From Adiantum capillus-veneris (lineage: Eukaryota > Streptophyta > Polypodiopsida > Polypodiales > Pteridaceae), in contig CM043953.1 in NCBI GenBank assembly GCA_014529385.2, forward strand, positions 68,876,372-68,940,371: DNA of 64,000 nucleotides. The letters are read 5' to 3'. The number at the start of each line of letters is the position of its first letter. Position 1 is the first letter of the stretch. Shown piece by piece: positions 1 to 9,659 of this stretch. The position numbers and the translations under genes were made by a program. The notes beneath the pieces were generated by a model that saw only the letters and a list, made by a program, of their open reading frames with translations, had not been told where the DNA came from and ran no database searches.

Positions 1-679
1 GCGATGGGATTGTGCGTACCTGAAAGGGATTAGCAATTAGCTAATCCGGGTCCTGTACAGAAGTCTTGCCTTAGCAAACGCACATAAAACCCCCATAACT
101 ATACATGGTCATTTTAGAAGCCCAACTAGTGGGGCATTACCATATGTGCAAAGGGGAGAGAGAGGTGTGCAAGAGAAAATCATCGTGCTACATGAGACAA
201 GGGAGAAGGCAAGCTTTCCATTAAAGCTCTCATCACCTGCACCCACTACTCACACGCACACACACTGTGGAGCACTTCTATTCAAAAATCAGCACCAACC
301 CCAATTTTGAACGCCCCCTCTTGGGATGAGCTTCTGGAGAATAAGAGTTGACCTGCAGGTTGCTCTCTTACTGCCATATGTCCAGTTTGCTCCCTTTGGT
401 TTAAATCCTAGTACCCACCAACCTATAAAGTCCTACCAAGGGGCCTAAATGACTTTAAGTTAGCCTAGCCACTGCTTCACTAGTCGGATCCCAGTGCCGA
501 TTGGCCCAACCATCTCATGGCTGACTCCTACGGGTGAAACTCTCGGCCAACGGCCGTTTCACAAAGGCCATGCACTGTCCGGGCATTTATGATTTTAACA
601 AGAGGGTCCCAAAAATTAAATAAAAATCAATAGAAAGACACCAACAAATATATATAGTGGTTGTCACAGTCTCGTGACA
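1..679 (-). mobile_element. old diverged Gypsy LTR, cut by window start
   Basis: This stretch is a degraded relative of the 1.48 kb LTRs seen at 20069-21546 and 27292-28769. Shared landmarks, in the same order, are the TTAG-C-AGCTAATCC block near 30-47, the block from the paired GGGGCAT to the AAGGGGAGAGAGAG purine stretch (about 130-165), and the terminal segment ending in GTGACA at 674-679. It is much more diverged than the two young LTRs, with many indels, so it is an older insertion. The element's sense strand would be minus, by analogy with the complete copy. No coding sequence is present. Confidence 0.7.
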
Positions 680-1090
680 TTGGGAGGAGGAAACAATCAC
701 ATAGGTGGCCGGTAGTGCCATCGAGGAGCCCCATGGACCATGGTGTAGAAAGGCCCTAGACACAAATCGTAGGAATGCCTCGCGGCGCTCCCGCATACGG
801 AGCTGCCCTGAAGCCTCTCGAATTGTCCTTGAAGTGTATGGATCAGCTCTAGCCAGATATATTGTTCAGGGTGGGCCTTGAAGATGTGGAAGCAACGGGC
901 TCTCTAAATGAACCAAAGAGTCAGGCTGCAAACAAGCTCCCAACAAAGCTCTCTAAAGTTGATCCATTCCTGAGGCGTAAGCTATGTGGCAGGCTCAAAT
1001 GTAGGCCGGCCCTCCTATATCACAATCATCCTGCTGAAGGAAGCTCAAAACAAAATGCTGGCCGGTGAGAGTGGACCAGGCAGCAACAGC

Positions 1091-1773
1091 TGTCACAAAC
1101 TGCTGACGTGTCAAAGCCATAAAGAAGGGAGCCAACTTGCAAATGCCGGCCGAGGGGCCTCAACCCTAAGAAGAACAAGTAACAAAAGAAGAAGTCCTAC
1201 CAACTTATGGGGACCCCGTCCGATGGGGAATTAAAATAAAGCAGGACCCACACACACACTGAAGGAATTGCGTGGAACTGATGACGTGGCAAGTTTCCAA
1301 AAATTACGCTGACTGATGACGTGGCAGGCTGTACGGAATTCCACGTTTTGCGCTGGCTCCTGACGTGGCAGCTGTACGGATTTCCATAAATTACGCTGGC
1401 ATCTTTTGGGCATTGCTTTTGCACCAGATGCTTTTGAGTTTGAAGGCTTTTCACTGTAAACTGCTTTTGGGGCCTAGGGCCTTTAAATATGTGCTAAGGG
1501 CTCATTCTCTGGCATGTTTCCTAGAGAAGGTGCAGAGTGTAGAGTACTCGCTTGTACTGTGTTGATGCAATATGAAGAAATACCAAAAGGGGCGCCAAGG
1601 TTTGGAGCCAATACTCTCTGGGATGGAATTCCGCCACTCCGTGTCGCGTGTCGTCCCTCTCTCTTAGTTCAGTTGTTATTGAAGTGTCAAAAGTCTGTTC
1701 AGTTGTTATTGAAGTGCTAAAAGTCTGTTCAGTCTGTTCTTTTCTATTGGCACGTGGTGCCTGTCTTGTGACA
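1091..1773 (+). mobile_element. solo LTR of the 0.6-0.7 kb LTR family
   Basis: Starts TGTCACAAACTGCTGACG and ends CTTGTGACA, like the LTRs at 3618-4321, 5920-6590 and 14462-15089. It contains the shared block AAATACCAAAAGGGGCGCCA near 1579-1598 and a short internal duplication of a GTTCAGTTGTTATTGAAGTG unit around 1668-1717. It lacks the telomere-like repeats of the 3618-6590 copies. The flanks are ACAGC on the left and GCAGC on the right (4 of 5 identical), a plausible decayed target duplication. Both sides are LINE-A sequence, so the LTR inserted into LINE-A. No internal region follows, hence a solo LTR. Confidence 0.8.
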
Positions 1774-2608
1774 GCAGCCCAAGTGTATTGCCTAGCTGAC
1801 GACAAGGCTGGCATCAGCCGTACAATACGAAGCCAAACCTGTTGCGCCATGGGACAGTCCCAAAGACAATGCCTTTGTGACTCAAGTGGGTGGTCACAAG
1901 CGGCATAGCCCGTCGAATGGCCACTGTAGACCAACCAACTCCCAGCTACGGTAGCTCGATGGTTGGGTGACTAGCCACTGGAACATGGTGACTCTCCTCG
2001 GTTATCTGTTGTCCCACAAGCGCTCCCAGAAGTCTGTCACGAATTCAACTATGAGGCCCTCCTCCTGCGAGTGACCTACTGCAACAGGGCGAGCCTCTCT
2101 CCGAGCAGTGACTATGTGATGCCCCAGTCGTGTTGTGTACTGGAAGAGTGTATGATGCTCTCAAGTAGTGGTTGAATTCTCAAACTTAGAGCCTTTGCAA
2201 GAATTTTGTAGGCTGAGTTGAGAATGGTGACGGGCCTCAACTACTGAATCTCATCTAGGGAGCCCCCCTCCTTGGGGATAAAGTAGATCAAACCCTCGCT
2301 CATGCTATCATGCTATCAGGCATCTCCCCAGTGCGCAAAAATATGCTCGTATGCACTACATAGGTCCTGTCCAAGCACCTCCCAGTATGGTACCATGCCC
2401 AAAAGCAGCTGACCAAAAGGTCTCATAGCGACCACCCAAGATCTGTCCACATCGCCTGATACGGCTCACACAAATGATGCTCTTGGAGCATAAGAATATC
2501 TATCGCTCCACCCACAAGGCATCCCTGGAGCTCCTGTCTAAGTCGATCCCTCTGACGTAAGTATTGGGGTCCACCTAGCCCCTACACATTCCATGAGACA
2601 ATCCTCAT
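1774..2608 (-). pseudogene. LINE-A ORF2 remnant: endonuclease start, RT fragments, zinc-binding RT tail
   Basis: The minus-strand ATG at 2606-2608 opens a frame reading MRIVSWNV, a stop, then GLGGPQ and LQEHHL, the N-terminal signature of LINE AP-endonucleases (catalytic Asn and Glu). Soon after LQEHHL the homology jumps to the RT region, so most of the endonuclease is deleted. RT blocks follow around 2140-2320: GLIYFIPKEGGSLDEI, then LRPVTILNSAYKILAKAL. Near 1800-1900 the frame reads CRLCDHPLESQRHCLWDC and AQQVWLRIV, a C-X2-C...H...C zinc-binding RT domain. There are multiple stops and shifts. This is a dead polymerase gene, recognised by order and motifs. Confidence 0.75.
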
Positions 2609-3612
2609 GGATCAATGAGAGAAAACTGATGATGCCACAATAGCCAATCTCGCAACGAGGCAGGCTTGGATGGGGAGTAATCCACATCCGCGCGACCTTG
2701 AGATAGCCATGTGCACTTTGTGGAGTGTTTGTTTGGCCCATACCCAAGCGAGACATGCAGTCCGTAGAGCTGCATCCTATGTCCAAAGAGTCCTCATGAA
2801 CATATGCATAACAGGGTGCACTCTGAGTGTTTGCAAAGAAGAATACCACAATGTGTCTACATTCTGCAGCATACGGTGGTGTCACAGAGAACTTGGCCAA
2901 TGGCCACAGAGTCTGTATCAAGTTTGTCACCCCCAAGTCTCCCATGTGGTGAAAGAACTCGAGAGCCTAAACATGGAGCCAGTCCATCACTGTATACATA
3001 GTCCACTCTGTCCGATCCCTGCTACACAACGGGAAGGAAAAACCAACAGTGCAGGGCCTCTGCCCTTGTGCCTGCTAGAAACAGAGCATGTACTCTAAAA
3101 CAAGCTGCCTCGAGGTCAGGAGAAGAGTCAAAGAAAACGTGTAAAGTCGTAGTCGAAGAAGTCTCCAATGGCGGCCGATGTCAAAACTGGTCAGCCCGCG
3201 AGAGACTGCCGCCAAGGGCGACGCGTATACGGTATACCAAGAGGGGCATCTGCAGGTAGGATTGCTCTTCCTACGCCAGGCAGCTCGTGGCAAATGCAGT
3301 GCCAAGAGACCTTCGAGCTACCGCAGAGTGGCCTGTCTCTTGGGCCGACCGTGAGGCATGGGAGGGGTCAAGAGACGGGACAAAAGGACTGGCGGGAGGG
3401 ATGGGAGAGGCGGAGGAGGCAGGTAGAGGAGGTGAAGGTGGAGGCAGAGAAGTAGGGACGGTAGGCGCGGAGGGAAGGGGGAGGGACTGTCGATGGCAAA
3501 GCTGAGATGGCACAGAATCCGCCAGCTCATCTTGCTGTAGAGGGTCCAAACCGTTCCCTGTGGGAACCCACTAGTGCTAGACTGGTGCAAGCCAACCACC
3601 ATGGGCGCAAGA
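2609..3612 (-). pseudogene. LINE-A ORF1, C-terminal part (degenerate)
   Basis: Minus-strand frames here match the plus-strand LINE-A copy at about 63240-64000: a Pro/Ser-rich linker (about 3330-3540), a segment with DYDFTRF-like residues, and a GDLGVTNLIQTLWPLAKFS block (near 2890-2945) paired with GDLEVTDLVQTLWPLAKFS at the window's right end. The segment joins ORF2 at 2608. The frames shift several times. The LTR element starting at 3618 separates it from its own N-terminal half at 6596-7458. The function of this linker and C-terminal segment is unknown to me. Confidence 0.6.
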
Positions 3613-3617
3613 CAAAC

Positions 3618-4321
3618 TGTAACAAACCGCTGACGTGTCAAAGCCTAAAGAATGGAGCCAACTTACAGATGTCGCCGAGGTGCCTAAACTGTCACAAAGT
3701 GATGACGTGGCTGCTCGAGAGCAGAAACCCTAACCCTAATTTTTGCCAAAAACCCTAACTGCTGAAACCCTAATTCTGAAACCCTAACCCTAAAACCTGC
3801 AAACCCTAATTCTGGAAACCCTAACCCTAAAACCTGCAAACCCTACTTTTGCTTCCAAAACCCTAAAACTGCAGAAACCCTAACCCTAACCCTAAGGGCA
3901 GCAAGGAGATTTTCGCGTTTTGCACTAGCATGATGACGTGGCACCTATACGGATTTCCGTGATTTACGCTGGCAGCTTTTTGGCTTTGCTTTTTGGACCA
4001 AGAGCTTTTGAGTTTTGAAGGCTTTTCACTGTAATTGCTTTTTAGGCCAAGGGTCTTTAAATATGAGGTTAGGGCTCATTCTCTGGCATGATTCCTAGCG
4101 AAGGTGCAATGTTTGGAGTATCGGCTTGTACTTTGATGATGCAATATAAAGAAATACCGAAAGGGGCGCCAAGGTTTGGGGCCAATACTCTCTGGGGTGG
4201 AATTCCGCCACTTCGTGTCGCGTGTCGTCTCTCTCTCTCTTTCTGTTCAGTTGTTATTGAAGTGCTAAAGGTTTGTTCAGTCTGTTCTTTTCTATTGGCA
4301 CGTGGTGCCCGTCTTGTGATA
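3618..4321 (+). repeat. 5' LTR of the non-coding element
   Basis: Begins TGTAACAAACCGCTGACG and ends CTTGTGATA, where sister LTRs end CTTGTGACA. It contains a run of plant-telomere-like motifs (3725-3895), a TTTAAATATGAGG block near 4059, the conserved AAATACCGAAAGGGGCGCCA block (4152-4171), and a CT-rich stretch near 4230-4243. Length is 704 bp against 671 bp for its partner. Confidence 0.85.
3725..3895 (+). repeat. interrupted telomere-like repeats inside LTR
   Basis: About a dozen CCCTAA or CCCTAAA motifs occur, separated by short spacers of the TTCTG or GCAAA kind. The same block is in the 3' LTR at 6026-6163. Because it is inside both LTRs of one element it is part of the LTR, not a chromosome end. 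Confidence 0.8.
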
Positions 4322-4322
4322 G

Positions 4323-4334
4323 TGGAATCAGAGC
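4323..4334 (+). promoter_or_regulatory. primer-binding site, initiator-Met-tRNA type
   Basis: TGGAATCAGAGC begins one base after the 5' LTR. The sister copy has TGGTATCAGAGC at the same place (minus strand, 14449-14460). TGGTATCAGAGC is the classic plant LTR-element primer site complementary to initiator methionyl tRNA. This copy has one substitution. Confidence 0.75.
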
Positions 4335-5908
4335 ATCAAGCGTGTGCTTTTCTGAAAGCATACCGGTCCTACAAAAGAGCAGACTTATTAGGCACTCCCA
4401 CCCTTACTTCATCGCGCATCGGGCGCGCTCCCATCTTCACCGCAATGTCTTACAGGTAATAAGCCAATTAAGATCACTTGCAAGAGAAGGATCCAGATTT
4501 GTTTCAAGTCACTGTTTTTTTTTCTCAGAAGCAGTGCCATGCAGATGTTGATGTCTACAGCTACCAAACAGGAGTATGCAGCATACTCCAAGTACTTGGC
4601 AAGCTTTCAAGAAAATTTTTGCCCGAAGTTATATGGTTTCTGACATCTTCCTTCGGAGTGCCACTTCTGGCAGAGTGGGGTATCCTGAAATGCTTGCCAT
4701 GGAAACCCTAGCAGATTATATCTTGAAATTTCTCGACATCTCTCAGTAGATGTCTCTTCTCGAGTTGATAACCTTGGAGGTTCGGTGTGATTGCTATCTC
4801 TTGGGACTACCATCGCCGCCAAAGAAACACTGTCTGTCCAAGAGCTGATGGACCATGCTGTGCTCGGCTACGACCTTATGGAATGAACCTAACCCTAATT
4901 TTGGTGCAGGTTTAAGGATGGAAAGTCAATCGACTTTTCGAGCTCGACTGGTGTCAAGATTGTTTTTTTAAGTTTGAGTTCTGTTTGATCTTGTTTGGTG
5001 ATCCTGTTTGGAATTTGTTTGAAATGGATGGTATCTGTTTTGAACCTGTTTTGGTGCCAATTTGAATTGTTTGACTCTGGCTTGATACTGGTTTCAATGA
5101 TTGGTGATTTTACTCCCGGGTGGAGAAGTGAGACATATTGTTTTGGTATTGTTTGAACCTCGCAACGACGCAAGCCGATGCCTGGGGAGCGTTTCGTTGT
5201 ATGTTTGAAAACCTTCGAATGACGCAGGCCGATGCCTAGGGAGCGTTTGGTTGTATGCTTGTAAAATAATTGTTGTTGTGACTCCCGGCCCGGACCTGGA
5301 TGGTTATGCGGGAGGAGTATTAAGAAGTCTGAGCAGTGGTTACTCTCAGCACCTCCAAACGACGCAGGCTGCGGTCTAGGGGGCGTTTGGTTGTAAAAGG
5401 CCTCTATATCTCCCGGCCCGGACCTTTTTAGGTTATGCAGGAGGAGTGATGAGGGAGTCATTGAATATCTGCCGGCCCGGACCTTGTTAGGTTATGCAGG
5501 AAGAGTGTTCATCGGCAGCTTTATGTTTCTATGTCTTGTAACATGCATATGTGAGCATTTGTGTTGCATTGTGATGTGCCAACCACTGAATATTCCTATT
5601 TGGATCAGATTGTGTAATTTTAGTGCATCAAGACACCCGTGAAAGATCAGTACGGTCTAGGTGTGATGGCTAATTTTATTACGCCGGAATATCAGGAGTT
5701 CCAATATGGACAAACGGAGAAGCTAACTCCTTGATCAAAACAGCCGAAAGGAGAAGCTAACTCCTTGATCAAAACAGCCGAAAGGAGAAGCTAACTCCTT
5801 AATAAAAAGAGTAAATTGATTGTCCCTCGGAATGTCCCTCGGAAATTTTTGAGTTAACTTGAGTTGTTTTGCAAATATGTTGCAATCACGGGCGATTACT
5901 CTCTTTCA
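4335..5908 (+). other. internal region of the non-coding LTR element, hairpin-rich
   Basis: No gag, protease, RT or integrase homology is visible in any frame. The region contains two kinds of repeat. The first is a unit built around an arm pair CCAAACG...CGTTTGG (about 5157-5205, 5208-5260 and 5345-5395), each able to fold back. The second is a segment with CGGCCCGGACC followed by GGTTATGC-GGAGGAG (about 5286-5316, 5412-5447 and 5473-5507). A 34 bp tandem repeat lies near the 3' end (5716-5808). The same internal DNA is found at 13597-14461 and 16441-17144, so it is a family trait. It may carry packaging or replication signals; that is inference. Confidence 0.7.
5716..5808 (+). repeat. 34 bp tandem repeat, nearly three units
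   Basis: The unit begins GGAGAAGCTAACTCCTTGAT and restarts at 5716, 5750 and 5784. Each unit contains GGAG...CTCC, a small inverted repeat. The sister copy (16976-17028) has fewer units, so the number varies among family members. Confidence 0.85.
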
Positions 5909-5919
5909 AGAAGGGGAGA
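5909..5919 (+). promoter_or_regulatory. polypurine tract
   Basis: An AGAAGGGGAGA purine run directly abuts the TGTAAC start of the 3' LTR at 5920. It is the expected plus-strand primer position. The sister copy has the equivalent run at 17133-17144. Confidence 0.8.
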
Positions 5920-6590
5920 TGTAACAAACTGCTGACGTGTCAAAGCCTAAAGAATGGAGCCAACTTACAAATGTGGCCGAGGGGCCTAAACTGTCACAAA
6001 GTGATGACGTGGCTGCCCAAGAGCAGAAACCCTAACCCTAATTTCTGCCAAAAACCCTAATTGCTGAAACCCTAATTCTGAAAACCCTAACCCTAAAACC
6101 TGCAAACCCTAATTCTTCTGCCAAAAACCCTAAAATTGCAGAAACCCTAACCCTAACCCTAAGGGCAGCAGGGACATTTCCGCATTTTGCACTGGCATGA
6201 TGACGTGGCAGGCTGTAGGGATTTCCATGATTTACGTTGGCAGCTTTTTGGCTTTTGCTTTTTGGACCAGGAGCTTTTGAGTTTTGAAGGCTTTTCACTG
6301 TAATTGCTTTTTAGGCCAAGGGTCGTTAAATATGAGGTTAGGGCTCATTCTCTAGCATGATTCCTAGCGAAGGTGCAGAGTCTGGAGTACCAGCTTGTAC
6401 TTTGATGATGCAATATAAAGAAATACCGAAAGGGGCGCCAAGGTTTGGGGCCAATACTCTCTGGGGTGGAATTCCGCCACTCTGTGTCGCGTGTCGTCTC
6501 TCTCTCTCTTTCCATTCAGTTGTTATTGAAGTGCTAAAGGTTTGTTCAGTCTATTCTTTTCTATTGGCACGTGGTGCCCGTCTTGTGACA
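5920..6590 (+). repeat. 3' LTR of the non-coding element
   Basis: Begins TGTAACAAACTGCTGACG and ends CTTGTGACA. It has the same telomere-like block (6026-6163) and the AAATACCGAAAGGGGCGCCA block (6421-6440) as the 5' LTR. It is followed by TSD CAAAC. The differences from the 5' LTR are substitutions and small indels in the telomere-like part. Confidence 0.85.
6026..6163 (+). repeat. interrupted telomere-like repeats inside 3' LTR
   Basis: A second copy of the CCCTAA/CCCTAAA block, shorter than that of the 5' LTR by a few units. Confidence 0.8.
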
Positions 6591-6595
6591 CAAAC

Positions 6596-7458
6596 TCACT
6601 TGTCCTTGATGACGACGGTCACGAACCTGCTGGTAGCCCTCATCTGCCTAGGAACCTGTCTCAAAAGAGGTACCCGCCTATGCTCCTTATGTCTCTGCCT
6701 GTTGAGCCTAGCAAGCCTTGGTAGGTTGGGTCTGTGTCAAGGGTGGGGTCTTCCTCCGTGGAGAGGCCTTTGCAAGATGGTCCATCTGCCTGCAAATAAA
6801 ACACTGATTCAAGAGCCCCGAATACTCCACACTTCGGCGGAGCCAGCCACCACTCACCCGAGGTAGTACAACTACCTTCAGAAGGGCGTGGGTCTCTCGA
6901 ACCAAAACATGTACCGTAGGTATGCCTGCTGCCTGACAGCAAAACTGAAGCTGTCGTGCGCAGTGTCTCCAAAACAGTCCCAATCTCGGAACCTATCTTG
7001 GAAAGTAGCCGGAGGTACTTTTTTTGAGGCCAGGGAAGTAGGCCGAAATGGGCACGTCTGCTTCCTCGATAAGAAGATCTGTAGCCGAATCGAAACCATG
7101 GTGCCATTGTCGTAAATGAGCCCTGACTACTCGGATGGCCAGGGGACTCATCACAATGACCTTGGACGCCATCTCGGGAGTCGCAAACTCGAGCTAGTAG
7201 TAGCCGCACCCGAGGAACGTTCAATCCATGATCTTTCCCACCTCTGATAGAAGGCGCGAGCCTCGAGGAGGTCGCGCACCACTCCTCTGCTAGGTCGGGT
7301 GCCGATTATTTTGCAGATAATAAAGGTGGCCTAAAGGCGCTCTACCTCTGCTTCTAAACTCACTTTCTCTATCGGCAAAAGAGCAAGTCGTAGGTTCTAC
7401 GGTGTCGGGCGAGGGGGGCTTCAATAGAGTCCCTCTAGGGCAAAGCAAAGTCTTCCAT
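6596..7458 (-). pseudogene. LINE-A ORF1, N-terminal part (DUF4283-like plus zinc knuckle), degenerate
   Basis: The minus-strand ATG at 7456-7458 corresponds to the ORF1 start at 62357 in the plus-strand LINE-A copy. Blocks matching that copy include FEIGTVLETL-like and the zinc-knuckle region QCFICRQMDHLAKASPRRK near 6780-6830. The knuckle keeps C-X2-C-X4-H, but the last Cys is Ser. Plant LINE ORF1 proteins with a DUF4283-type RNA-binding domain and a CCHC knuckle have this layout. An early stop (eighth codon) and several frameshifts make it non-functional. The rest of the ORF lies beyond the LTR insertion at 2609-3612. Confidence 0.65.
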
Positions 7459-7690
7459 CTATGTCTACTGCTGAAGATGGCGTAATGCAGAGGGGCGGCG
7501 AAGGACACACAACGACAGAGAAAGGGAGGGGGCCTAAAGACAAAGGAAAAACCCCCGAAAAACAAAGGGGGGCTAAAAACAGAGAAAGGGAGGGGTGGGA
7601 GGGGAGGAAGCACAGTAGGTATTGTCGAGCGGGGGGGAGGATAGCGCGAACGGGCGGGCTGGGAGGGGGAGGCAAGATCCTTTCCATGTG

Positions 7691-9659
7691 CCTCTCAATG
7701 GGGTCCTCAAGTAATAAGAAACAAGAATTCAGAGAGATGGGTGCATCTTTGTCAGGTGTGCTGCTCTAAATTCCACTTTTTCAGGGCAGGTCTTTAGCGA
7801 GTCTAGGAGGCATAAAAGCCTTAAAATAATGTGCATCTTGCCCCCGAAATGTTAAGATAGACAAGATTTAGGGAAGCTGATGCAGGTCAGGACATTTTTA
7901 GCCGAATGTAAAATGCAACACTTATTAAATACCATCATTGTCCCTTACAATTTTCTTTTTATTACAATATCCCAGTAATTTTACCTGATGCAACTCTTGT
8001 AACCTGCAATGCAACATACTTAAAACAGAAGTTGGTTGTGATTGCACACCAAGGGAAAGCCTCCATTGTAATCTACTTGTCTTTGTATTCTACTTTTGGG
8101 TCTATGCCATTGACTATTATCAATAGAACAGATGCTTTGTCAAAAAAAGAAGCTGGTCATGATTGCATACCAAGGAAAAGAGAGTCCTTATCATGAACAA
8201 GAGACTCAAAACTTGAAGCTCATGGGCTGGAGTAACAACAGTGGAAGGATCTTTCTCTATTAACTCGACACATTTGAGCAACCCTCTCATTACTGCAGCA
8301 CATTGTCCATCCAATGCACGCTCTTGCAGCCACAAATAAATCCATCCTGAAGCTGCACAGTGCATCAATGTTTCAAAATTCTTCACAGAAATTGCCCATG
8401 AAGCAATGCCTTATTAGATAAATCACACTAGAATTTAATGATACAAACATTCGAGTAGCATTAAACTTAATAGTGATATTCAATTAGAGCCTGATAAAAA
8501 AAAAGTCCAAACTAGCTAAAAAAAGCATACATAGTTGAAGCTCCTTTTTGTTACATTGATGATTGTCATGTCCAAAAACTCTATTATCATTGATATACTG
8601 ATAAGCTTTTCTTCATCTTGACATGAAAAGCAATAGTCTTTATGACAACTGGAAACTCTCAGAATTGAAGATTTTTCCAACTCTTTGTGTAGAACTCAAG
8701 GTCATGCTTCAGTAGTTTTAGCCATTATCCTACTTTTTCTAAATTTGTTATAGAGAGTTTTTCAGTAGCACGTCTGAAGACCTCATCGGTCTAGCTAACA
8801 AGAGCACACAGAGCAAGAGTCACAAAGTAGTCTCTTGAGCCAGGAGATGTGATACAATGAACCACAAGCATTAGTGCTTCAACGATTATGTATATCCTTG
8901 TGTTTAAGGTTTTGGGGTCACTGCTTTGTTTTAACTGGAAAATTTTGTACTTAACCTTGAGGCCTATGCATTCAACATTCTAGAAGACCAATGTAAAATC
9001 CGACGACAAAAGCTATAAACTTTTTTGTATTAGGACAAGTGTGATGTGCTGTCTGCTCTCCAGCATGGGTGCTTCTCTATGCAAAGTCTAATACATAAAC
9101 CAATGGTGCTAAGAGACTAAAAGCACACTGGAATAAGCAATCAAAATGGACATCTCAAACAACCACAATATCCTCACTGCTAGGCTGATTCATAGGCTCA
9201 CAATGTGTCGACTATAAGCATCTGGCTGGCAGCACACTCCACTCCGTATTAAGAACCAACAAAGGATACATAGGGGATATCAAGACTAAACAGTGCATTG
9301 ATCTGCGCAGTGGGAGTCAGGCTTGTGTAAGACTTGAATCTAGACTCACGACTGCAGATAAGAAGACTCTAGATCATAGACACTTATGCGCACAACAAAT
9401 GAGCATATGATAGCCAATATATACAAGAGGAAAATCTCTCAAAGGGATAAGGTAGACTGTGGTAGATGGTATGCCAGGCAGGCTTGAGGCCAGGCTGATA
9501 TCCTGGCTACCATCATCCATCTCCCGCCAAAATGCTTCATCCTGTAGTCAGTTGCCAACAAGTCCACTAGCCAATGAATCGGCCCATTGATCCAGGTGAA
9601 CCAAGTCCAATACATAGAGACCAGGCCTAGAGACTAGTCATTCTACCACATGCTTTAGG
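7691..9659. other. about 2 kb without a recognised element
   Basis: AT-rich DNA with no clear repeat relative elsewhere in the window. The only frame of note is a minus-strand one at 8120-8386 (entered separately). No LTR ends, TIRs or tRNA folds were recognised. Confidence 0.5.
8120..8386 (-). CDS. hypothetical ORF, unrecognised (possible exon or gene relic)
   Basis: An 88-codon minus-strand frame with ordinary amino-acid composition and helix-like character; it contains QERALDGQCAAVMRGLLK and ELIEKDPSTVVTPAHELQVL. It is not low-complexity and does not resemble any transposon domain in the window, so it may be an exon or a gene relic. I see no start context, signal peptide or family motif and assign no function. 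It could also be a chance frame. It is the only candidate for host coding sequence between 7.7 and 9.6 kb. Confidence 0.25.
   Translation of the reverse strand: MKNFETLMHCAASGWIYLWLQERALDGQCAAVMRGLLKCVELIEKDPSTVVTPAHELQVLSLLFMIRTLFSLVCNHDQLLFLTKHLFY

Larger units (their letters stand above)
3618..6590 (+). mobile_element. complete non-coding (non-autonomous) LTR retrotransposon
   Basis: A full element: 5' LTR 3618-4321, primer-binding site 4323-4334, internal region with no gag or pol, polypurine tract 5909-5919, and 3' LTR 5920-6590. The flanking pentamer CAAAC is identical on both sides (3613-3617 and 6591-6595), a perfect target-site duplication. It sits inside LINE-A ORF1. With about 1.6 kb of internal DNA and no protein-like frame it must rely on enzymes supplied in trans. 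Related copies: solo LTR 1091-1773, the inverted copy 13597-17899, and a diverged minus-strand LTR at about 48660-49002. Confidence 0.88.
680..7690 (-). mobile_element. LINE-A (L1-like, DUF4283-type ORF1), decayed and split by two LTR insertions
   Basis: Read on the minus strand, the pieces 7690-6596, 3612-1774 and 1090-about 680 form one non-LTR element: 5' leader, ORF1 with zinc knuckle, start of an AP-endonuclease ORF2, reverse-transcriptase remnants, a zinc-binding C-terminal domain and a tail. The two interruptions are LTR insertions (1091-1773 and 3618-6590). Across the second one the flanks align continuously with the plus-strand LINE-A copy at about 63165-63240, which shows that the LINE was there first. 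Most of the endonuclease is deleted and every frame is broken by stops and shifts. The relative at 62000-64000 has the same layout. Confidence 0.75.

Noticed and set aside
587-796. 69-codon minus-strand ORF as a host gene
   Set aside because: It runs from the LINE-A tail across the boundary into the old LTR.
1521-1934. 137-codon minus-strand ORF as one protein
   Set aside because: It crosses the LTR/LINE-A boundary at 1773; only the zinc-binding RT part is real homology.
3725-3895. Telomere or chromosome-end repeats
   Set aside because: The block is inside an LTR and repeated in its partner LTR with normal sequence on both sides, so it is interstitial.
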